This document shows positions 1 through 10,200 of a stretch of DNA of 18,522 nt, one piece after another (the first letter of the stretch is position 1; each line of letters begins with the position of its first letter). A program made the translations under genes and the position numbers. This DNA is from Ichthyophonus hoferi (Eukaryota; Opisthokonta; Ichthyosporea; Ichthyophonida; Ichthyophonidae), in the NCBI GenBank assembly GCA_002751075.1, contig NAOQ01000018.1, positions 101,761-120,282 of the forward strand. The letters are read 5' to 3'. Under the pieces are notes generated by a model. It was not told where the DNA came from. It did not search any database and was given only the letters and a program-made list of their open reading frames with translations.

Positions 1-220
1 TCAGTACTTAAAATTTAGTAATTAATACAATAATTACATATATATATATTTGAAATTCACACTAGGTAATTAATAATTTCTATTTCACCAATATGCAAGG
101 TTAATTAATTTTAAATCATGAGCCTCGGCATATGAATGGTGGCTCACTATGTCAGGAATGTACATTATATATTGAGACATTCTAACATGTCCATGGTACA
201 ATTCGTACAGGCGAATATAT

Positions 221-457
221 TTATACCACACCATTTGTCTCGTATATTACAGCGTTTGAAATGTTTGCAATAGCACATAAACCTGTAGTAGCGTTGTCTT
301 CAAAAATATTGCGAAATAAACTAGGCAAGCATCTTGAGTTCCCATTTATGCTTTTTACTTCTTCAATCGTGAGCCCACGACCAAATGGATTCATACATAT
401 GCTTAAGCTTTTTGTTATTCTTAAGATACTCTCAGATAAAATTAGGCATGCGGGCAT
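221..457 (-). CDS. Unrecognised minus-strand frame, possible terminal exon or gene fragment
   Basis: Open from an ATG at 457 to a TAA at 221, 78 residues. The part from residue 22 (CMNPFGRGLTIEEVKSING) to the end (SLFRNIFEDNATTG, LCAIANISNAVIYETNGVV) has an amino-acid mix far less Phe/Tyr/Ile-repetitive than the intron-derived frames nearby. An internal Met (394-392) begins MNPFGRGLTIEEV. The first 20 residues look less convincing, so this may be an exon with an acceptor near 395-405. I recognise no family. If real, it would be divergent from LDHD. The plus-strand frame over the same bases (261-470) reads less like protein. Confidence 0.3.
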   Translation of the reverse strand: MPACLILSESILRITKSLSICMNPFGRGLTIEEVKSINGNSRCLPSLFRNIFEDNATTGLCAIANISNAVIYETNGVV

Positions 458-1049
458 ATATATGAATTAAAATATTTAAAACAACGTATTCATTTTTACA
501 AGTATAGTTTTGCACAGAATTGTAAGTATGGAAATTCAGTTACATCTACAAAGATTGTGCCCAAATAGACACCAAAATAAAAGCATATTCACCAATATAT
601 ATTATATTTAAATAAAAGTATTTATAAGCAGCTATATGTATACAGAAACTATAGTTAGTAACAACCAAATGTTAGCTTGTATCTTCCTGGAATGGAGGAT
701 CTAGGAATCATTTATGATTATTGGGAGGAGCAAGACATCTATATATATATATAAACAGTGATATGAGGAAATGGTGAGGATATTTTTGAAAGGACAACAT
801 AGAAAGATTACTAGACCTGTGATTTACTTTTTAAAAGCTGGATTATATTTGTATTTTTTCATTTCTGCAGATTTTCTACAGGCACTCACACAACTGTTAT
901 AGTGGTTTTGTCGTTATAGCACGTCAATATACATATATAGACATGAATAAACCCACTTGATATCTGCATGCCTTACATATACGTTATATACACCAACATA
1001 TATATACATATTCATGTCCTATTTCTACCTTCTTCTTTTCCCAAATCAG
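458..1049. other. AT-rich upstream DNA of LDHD
   Basis: No convincing coding segment. Holds GTAAGT at 522 without a usable upstream ATG, a short TA run near 741-752, the ATGAGGAAATG-GTGAGG candidate at 763, and the polypyrimidine tract of the 1049 acceptor. The promoter of LDHD is probably here or further upstream, but no core element can be singled out in such AT-rich DNA. Confidence 0.4.
763..773 (+). other. Possible first coding exon of LDHD (speculative)
   Basis: ATGAGGAAATG followed by GTGAGG at 774, a good donor. Joined to the internal acceptor CCCTAG (1063-1068) it would read [20 protein letters not shown], a basic, Ser/Leu-rich presequence. Joined instead at CTAAG (to 1060), the second ATG (771-773) would read [12 protein letters not shown]. 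Neither uses the best-looking acceptor at 1049, whose phase does not fit this exon, so the start could equally lie elsewhere upstream or outside the window. Confidence 0.2.
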
Positions 1050-1207
1050 GGCAAGCTAAGATCCCTAGCTTATTACTTAGGCAAATCTCTTTGAAAGTTG
1101 CCAGACCTATTGTAATAAACAGGAAACACAAGCTGGTTTTATACTCTATTGGTACCTTGGCAGCCATTCTAACTGGGGCTGTTGCGGTGTCAGCAGCCAG
1201 TTATCGG
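1050..1207 (+). CDS. LDHD: LDHD exon 1 (first exon identified): targeting region and membrane anchor
   Basis: Acceptor AAATCAG follows a clear polypyrimidine tract (about 1021-1043); donor GTATGA at 1208. Two bases complete a split codon, then 52 codons. They contain several Arg/Lys and no acidic residue, followed by a hydrophobic stretch [20 protein letters not shown] typical of a single membrane span. There is no in-frame ATG, so the start codon must lie in an upstream exon, or the acceptor is one of the AGs slightly further in (1060 or 1068). Ends in phase 0. Confidence 0.72.
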
Positions 1208-4200
1208 GTATGAGTGGATTGATGAATATTAGCCTTATATGACTCTGTTTATTGGTTGATTAAAGCTATCAATTAGATAATTTAGAATAATTGATTTACT
1301 ACACTCATTATGATCGCATCGCGAATGTAATTAAAGGTACTATATAATATAAATAGAAATATTGTTATACCCGCTTTTGTAGGTTTATAGTATGCTATGT
1401 GCACAAATCTGTACTTATATATATGTATATTGGATTGAGCCTAGATGTTTGAGCGTATTTACCTTTTAACTACTATTTTCTATTGGATTTTTATAATATA
1501 TAATATACGTCATTTATTGTATTGATATACGCAGTTCAAGTTACAACAACCAGTTGACCACTATCATTTATATGTTCCGGATTATTAATCAAATCCTTAC
1601 ATTTTATAATACCCAACCAAATCTACATTTAGTAACATATATCCAATCCATATATATTCATACAATACTATTCCTAATCATATATACTATCACTATCCGA
1701 CCTTAGGGTACTGGGGAGCATGAAGCCTTTGAGACAGTATTTGGATCTGCTCAGGCTGAACTCGTTACGTTGCTAGGCGACAGATTCTCTATATCACGAT
1801 CAGAACTGGAGGTGTAATATCATACTGAGTCTAGTACATGCATACAATGCAGTCTATGATAAATATTGTTTTTTTCTTTACAATTCTATTCTTTAACAAT
1901 ATCTAACTATAAATAATGATCACTGACTATGCTATATACATACCATACATTTCCTAACACAGTTTAGATCTTTCCACACCTCCACAGTTACTAAACCCTC
2001 GTTTATGATTTTTATTATATATCCCTATATTTGGTTCTATAAAAAGCTGTTTATCTTAAGCCCTTTGGGTACCCCAGTGCAAAGCCTTCAACTATATGCA
2101 TCAGTCCATAGTGTGTATATGTATTTCCATTTATATATATCATTCAAAGTAAGTGTCTACGAGCCTTGCAATAACTATTAACTATATATTTGTTCATGTA
2201 CCCTTTTATCTATTAGGTAAGAGGATGCGAAATTAGCGGTTATTCACCCCCACAATGGCCGCAAGGAGTTGTATGGCCTGAGAGCACAGAGGAAGTCTCC
2301 AAGATAATGAAGGTAAAGGATTGGAATGATTCTCTTTCTATGATTGTGGGGTATATGTAGTTATATATATGATATATATTGTGCATAAGTACTTACGTTT
2401 TGATATATATGCCTATATGTTTGTATATATTTGTACTTAAAAAAGGTTTTTTTCTAATATGTAGTTAGTTTGCTTAAAATAAATTTCGTTCTTGCCCAGC
2501 CAATAGCTTATCAATTGTAGTTTTAATAAGACTCTTAACTAATAGAGGGTAGGCTAAATCTTATGTCATTGGCCAAATAGAATTGAATTGTGGGGTAGGA
2601 CCAAAGGAGTATTTTCAAACATTAGCTTATTTGTTTAGTATTTAAATATAACACGCCAAAACACTTGTATTGTGCTATATTTTATTTCTTTTACTTTCAG
2701 ACCTACCCGTTTGTAGGTCTTTAGCTTCTTATTATAACAAAGGTCTATTTTAGACTTTTAAACCTATGAGTATGGTTAATCTCTTGGTAAAGTGCAATTG
2801 AGTTGGTTTCCAGGGTTTTAGTACCTACTCTGTATACTGTGTGTTGCCTACTTTAAATATAACTGCTATTCCTATCGCCTATCATCAAGTAATATTCATT
2901 ATGACTACATTCATAGATATGTTACAAATACAACATTCCAGTAGTGCCCTATGGCTCTGGTACCTCAGTCGAAGGCCACACCACTGCCCCTCGAGGAGGG
3001 ATTAGTGTGGATGTAAGACACATGGATACCATTATAGGGGTCAACCAGGAGGATATGGATGTGCGTGTACAGCCAGGGGTGGGGTGGATGGAACTGAATG
3101 AGTATCTTAAGGTATATACTAAAGTATTAAATATAATATTGGCATATGGGTCTTGATATGGATGCGTATTCATCAGTTTATTGCCATGTGTTAATTACAT
3201 ATTATATTATATTACATCTGTTATTCTGTCCATACTATGCTATGGTATACGTATACTGATCATAGACGCTATAATTTCATAGCCTAGTACTCGAGTTACA
3301 CATTCTCCGATATAGTTATTGGTGTTGGTATGGACGCTTTTTCATTGATTCATTATCATTTATTCATTATATATTATATTATAATATTTTTATTATTATA
3401 TCGGTGTGATAAAATTCCTCATCATATATATTCTGGTATTCCTAGACGTGGTACCCAAATTACATAACAGATTTTCTCTCTATATATTTATAGGATCCCC
3501 ACTCTCTTATGCATCTCCAATTTACGTCTAGGAGATAAATAAAATTACAGTTATGTGGCATGTATTATATACTTATACTACTAATTGTTGTTTTATTGAT
3601 GTCATCTATATATTCCATAGATCTGTTTTTATTAATTTTCAGTGACCTGTCCCCAATCCAAATACAGTACTCATTGATAAAAATCATTAGTTGCTTTATC
3701 TATAACTATTTATAGAATGTATATTTATATGAAAGGTTTCAACCTATGTATATATTTATGTATATTAGTTGGCCAACTAAAGGCATGTATTATTAATATT
3801 TAAAATTAATCTGTACACATTAGTATCCCACTATACATCTAGATAGTATCAAGTTGAGTCTGAATGTAATCAAGCGCTCTAATATACCTATTCTTTTGTG
3901 TAGATACATTTTATTTATAATATCGTGTCTATATATTTATTATATTCGCATATGTTATGTTTATGAATATATATATTGCTTATGGGTATATTCAAATATT
4001 GAGTTGTGTACATATATGAATGGCTTTACCTTTACACATACTCTTGCCTTATGTATTCACTTGTTTATATGATTATTATATATGACTATCTATCTATACT
4101 ATCTATATCGTAATGGATTACAATATGTGCTGTAGTTCTTTACCTTTAACTCTAACCTCACCTACTCCCTTCTTCTAGCCTTACGGCTTCCTCCTAGGGG

Positions 4201-7200
4201 TAGACCCTGGCCCAGGGGCCTGTATTGGTGGGATGTGTGGTACTAGATGCTCAGGGACCAATGCTGTCAGGTCAGCTAGTATATCTTCTAGTTGACTGGG
4301 TGTATTGTATTCCTTAGGGACCTTTGTTTATTATATATGTATAAATAAACACACATTCACCTACATATATATATATAAATAATTGTATTCTCTTTTACTA
4401 AGTTTATTTATTATTACCTCAATACCTTTCTCTACCATATATCATATATATACTTACTATTACTATTTATTACCCGTTGCTTTTACTATTCCTTCATCTA
4501 TATATCTTTACATTATTATCTCTTTTGTGATTCCTTTCTACTATCTACTAGTTTTTATTTTATTTTATTCATTTTCTTGCTCTCTCAGTCTATTTTTAAT
4601 TTTTTAATCTTGTGTATACGTGTTTTGTTTCCCTCTCTCTCTCCTAGATCTTTTCCATACTTCACCTTATGTTTGATTTGGAAATATATATATTTCTGTT
4701 ATTAAAATATAATAATATAATTCACCATGCAAATTGGGTTTTGGTTCAGACTATATTCTATTCGAGTATTACCTTTTTCATATTTATACACATTTTATAT
4801 ATGTATATATACATTTGAAATTTAATATAATTTGAAAAGAATTTTATTACGCAATGATATTTTCATTAAGTTACAGAAAATCTATTTAAAATAGTGTATT
4901 TCAATTTTAATCCTTCTACCCTAACCACTAATACTTAGTGATTTCCCCCATATCCTCCTTGTAACCAATCACCACCAGGTATGGGACCATGAAAAATCAG
5001 GTGATTAATCTAACTGTAGTGTTAGCAGATGGAACTATAGTTAAGACAGGCCAGAGGGCAAGGAAGTCCTCGGCTGGATATGATCTTGCGAGTTTGTTTG
5101 TAGGTGAGTAGAAAGGATTGGGCTTTAGTTGCCTAGTTGCCCTGACAATGTGATGGTGTGGGTAGGGTTGGCTGATCTACCTACAATCTCTGTTTTACAA
5201 GTAATTCTTTTATATTTACTACTAAATAGATTAATTTCTCATTATCATAATTAATGTTTCTGCTTTTCATATATACATGCATATATATATATACCCACTA
5301 CTGTCAGAGGGAATTTGAATCTGTTGTTTAATTATAATGTATTATTAATAATTAGTACACGGTTAATTAATTAAAAATATATCACCACGCCAACAACACG
5401 TGGGTCCGAAAAGCAAAATACAGTAAAACATAAGGAGAAAATTAAACATATTCGCTTATAAATATAGACCAACAAGATATCCGTCTAGTTTAAAATGAAC
5501 TATCTATCAATTGGGTATATGGCTCTTACACCTATATAGCTATATAAATATATACATATAAACATACATACCTGAATTTGTTAAAGTAGGCTCTAATGGT
5601 AGGACTGCAATGGCCCTTCCATAATAGGGTCGGAGGGGACCCTAGGAATCGTGACGGAAGCCACCTTAAAGGTCCACATTATACCTGAATACACAGCTAT
5701 AGCCAGGGTCAATTTCAAGGATGTACAGGCGGTGGGTTGAATACATGTACATAACTATTTTGTCTGTGGATATTATTATTGTTATTATTGTTATTATTGT
5801 TATTATCATTATCATTATTAATATTACTATTATTACTATTGTTATTATTATTATTACTATTATTTACTATTATTACAATTATTACTATTATTGTTATTAT
5901 TATTATTATAAGATATTATTGGTAAGATATTATTAGCAAAATTTTATTAGTATGATATTATTGGCAAGATATTATTAGTAACATAATGTTAGTAAGATAC
6001 TATTGGTAAGGTATTACTGGTACGGTCTTATTGGTAAGATGTTGCCAGTAAAATATCACATGAATCATGAACCGAGCCTGTGAGGTATATGACGTAGTTG
6101 TACAATAGGCGTACGCATTCATACGACACCAATGTATGATACGTTACGATACTCTAGGATACTATATTATACTATATTAGAACATACTCTATTATATCAT
6201 TGTATATAATACAGTATGCTACTCTATGATACTATATGGGACTATGTGTGATCATACTGTATTATATCATAGTATATGATATAATATGATCTTATATGAT
6301 ATTATATGATATTATATGATATTATACTATATGATAATATATGTTAATATATGATACTATCTGATAATATACTAGATCATACTATATTATATCATACTAT
6401 ATCATAGTATATGTTGCAATATGATATTACATGATACTTTATGATACTGTACTGGATCATACCATATAATATCATACTATATCATAGTATATGTTACAAT
6501 ATGATATTACATGATACTATATGATACTGTACCGGATTAAACTATATGATACCATACCAGATCATGCCATACCATATCATACTATATCAATATATATATA
6601 TATAATACAATATGCTACTATATTATACTATATTATACTAGAACATACTGTATTATATCATTGTATATAATACGATATGCTACTATATGATACTATATGG
6701 GATCACACCTGATCATACTATATGTTATCATAGTATATGATACTATCTGATAAAATACTAGATTATACTATATCATATCATACTATATCATAGTATATGC
6801 TACGATATGATATTATATGATACCATATGATACTATACTGGATGATACTATATCATACTATATCATTCTATATCAGATCATACTATACAATATCATACTA
6901 TATAATAGTATATGATGCGATATAATACTATATCATTTCATATTATATTATAGTATGTCATGCCCTTTTTATACTATCTTATGCCATACCCATAGTATAC
7001 ATTCTCAGTTCATACCATACATTATTATATTTTATTATACCATACTTTACTATGCCACACTGCCTTATATTATCCTATATTGCACAATTTCCTACACTAC
7101 CTTCCAATATAAACCTTTTCTTGGTTACTCGTTAACTCTTATTACCAGCGCTCACTCCATTAATGGGGCCACAGGCTTCCAATGCAGTAATTGATATTTT

Positions 7201-10200
7201 GCAACACGATATTCAAGTATGTGTTATTTTCCCTATGAACTACTCACTCATTAACACTCTTTCTTTTCCTTTATTCCATGCTTCTCTTTAACATTATTTA
7301 AATGTGTTGGGTAACACATTTTTCATCTCGTGCCGTGGTTACCCGAGTTCACAAGTAAACATTTTTAAAATTAGCAATCACATTTTATTGGCTTAAGAAG
7401 ATAAAAACAAGACTATAATTACAATCCAATATGCTAAACCTTTATAATGCTTTGTGAAAACAAATATATTTAGGATCAAATGCTTGGTAGAACAAATTAT
7501 GGTAACACAATATGAGACTTTGCTACTGCGTAAGCAAGTGACATACCTGCATGACTAGTGGCGAATGGGCGTATTGATTGCATACAGCAATCACATATAA
7601 ATACATATCAACAAATAAATGAGAAAGTGTAGGAAATGATAAGCTGATAATCAAGGCATGTATAATATATACTAGCTGGGCGCTATTGAATTATTGGATG
7701 AGGTCATGGTAACCGCAGTCAACCTATATATGGGCATGGAAATGCCAGAAACCCCTTGTATCTTTTTCAAGTTTACCGGAAAGTATGTAATATTCATCAT
7801 TGCTAATACCTATGCCCATTCGAAATAGGGTGGCATACTTACGCATTCCTAAGCACACACACTTACGTACAGACAGACATACAGACATACGTACATACAT
7901 AAATACATACATAAATACATAATACATATATATATATATAGATATATAAATATATACATACAAACATACATACATACATGCATACACACATACATATATA
8001 CATATATCTCGGTATAGTATTTATGATTCTAGGGTCCTTTTATTTTTCTTTGGCATTTAATATTTCTTATGATATATGCTTAAATGGTCAGTCTGTAAAT
8101 CTCTATAAGCAGCCCACCTGGTGTATTGTTTTCTCAGCCTATGAACTCTAATTAATCTTGCCTATTGTACACTGTGTTTATAAATAAATGCCTTATATTT
8201 AAACAAAAACCAAGCAACCAATCATATAACCCTTACTTAATTGTCATTGGGTGTCATAAACGTAGAAACATTTTTAATGACCACCGGCTTAATATAAAGG
8301 CTAGAGTATGCTATAGGAGCCCATAATCAAAGACAGACATAGGTTAATTGACATTATATTTTAATGCTCCCATCAGAAAGGCCCATGTGGAGCATGATAT
8401 ACAAGAGGTAAAGACTCTTACATCAAAGTACACGTCATACCCTTACATTTTTACCAGGACAGAGCAGGTATGTGGATACACTATTCCTTGGCATGAGTTG
8501 GTATTGTTGGTAAGTATGGGCCGCTATGATGTATATATTATGGGTTGTAGTGAGAGAAAAAAAAAAGAAAAAAAAAGTAGACATATAAACAGATAGTTGA
8601 ATAGGGACGGTATAGAGTGAATATTTAAGATGTTAGCATTGTGCATCTTATTTAGCCGAATATGAAGGTGTAGAAAGTATTAGCTGACAAGTTGAGTAAT
8701 GTCCTATTACCCCTTTATAGTCACTGGGTTTAATTGTTTTATACACTATCACCTATTGGTCATTATGGAACAATGAGTGATCGAGCTATTCTAGCTATCT
8801 ACCAATCTATCCAGCCAGCCTGTGCCTTATAACTGATTAAGATCTGAATAGATATAGTTCATATTAGGCATAATTACTAAGTTGGCTTCTAGGATATTAT
8901 GGGGTAGCTCTTAGCTGTAAAGCCCAATGGCTTATGGAGATGGTCAAGAGGGACTGTAGTCTATGGTTGAATGTCACTTGAACTACTTTATGTATGATGA
9001 TGCTTTAAGTACTATATAAGAAATAGAAATAACATTTTTCTTTCCCCCTCTGTAGGCTTTGTAAATATTTGGTATTTATCTATTGATGTCACCTATTACA
9101 AGCAGATAGTTTCAAAGAATCTCAATATCCAGTTAGATGTCTACTTTACAATATAACAAACCTCAATTAGTAATATTTCATATCCAAGTGGTGGAAGTGC
9201 ATTGCCTAACGGCTGGTGGCCTATAATGACATAAATTCAATAAGAACCATCCAATATCATGGCCATACAACGCCATTCCTTATCCTGTATGAGGTATGAG
9301 GTAAAAGGTCTATAAATTCTTATTACAAACATCATTGCTGTTTTAGGACATGGAGCAACTATGGCAGGCTCGTAAACATGCCTTTTGGGCAGCCCAAGCA
9401 GTATGCCCTGAGAAACGACTAATGTCTACAGTGAGTACATTAGCCCTGATTTTATCTATGGCTAGGTGATATATGTCAGTTGTCATCTTGTCTTGTAGCT
9501 CAATTTGTCTATAGCTGGCTTTCATTTGTGATTGTCTGCGTGCCTAAATAGTGGACCCTTATATATATATATATATTAAGCAGATTAAGAAAAAGGTTTT
9601 ATTTTGGAAAGAATTTCGTTGGTTAAAAATCATATTTGAATTAGGATCCTGCCCTATTTTTACCTTAAATGATAAGATTTCACTGGTCTACAGCATTGTG
9701 TCCTAGCAACCAGTACCAATAATCCCTAATCATATGATCTATACTTTAATATATATTATGTCATTATATGTATAGATTGCCTTACAGAGATAGTAATACA
9801 CTTATCTAGTATATATGCTGTTTTGTGAATTAATACCACCCAACACTACGATCATGTATATATTAGCATATCATAATTGGTTTCTAAAATTTATCTCTTG
9901 CGATAATGACCTTCTATTGGATATTTTTTCTAGTCTATTTATATATTTTTATTGCCACCTACCCTACCAATAGGATGTTGCAGTTCCAATTTCTAGACTG
10001 GCCGAATGTATAACAGCCACTAAGAAGGACCTAGAGGCTTCCTTTTTATTCTGTCCCATCGTAGGTCATGTAGGAGATGGCAATTTTCATGTGGTCATCA
10101 TGTTTAATCCTGATGATCCATTGGAGGCTGAAGAAGCATTAAAACTGAATCGTTCTATGGTAATATGTTGCATAGTATGGTTTTTGAAAACATTCTATCT

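Noticed and set aside
968-1049. In-frame ATG extension of LDHD exon 1 starting at 968
   Set aside because: The extra 27 residues are translated from TATA-type sequence and the polypyrimidine tract of the 1049 acceptor (YIYVIYTNIYIHIHVLFLP); they look like intron, not a presequence.
2701-2712. 12-nt microexon (TYPF) between LDHD exons 3 and 4
   Set aside because: Exons 3 and 4 already join in phase and match the family without a gap (KIMK then ICYKYNIP); four extra residues would break a conserved helix.
4383-4607. Plus-strand frame of 74 codons
   Set aside because: Tyr/Phe/Ser/Leu-rich low-complexity translation of intron 5.
5721-5936. Plus-strand frame of 71 codons
   Set aside because: Ile/Val/Tyr repeats translated from the TTA microsatellite.
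7724-7987. Minus-strand frame of 87 codons
   Set aside because: Its C-terminal part is antisense to LDHD exon 9 and the rest is the CATA microsatellite (repeated Met-Tyr-Val).
9343-9525. Minus-strand frame of 60 codons
   Set aside because: Antisense shadow of LDHD exon 11.
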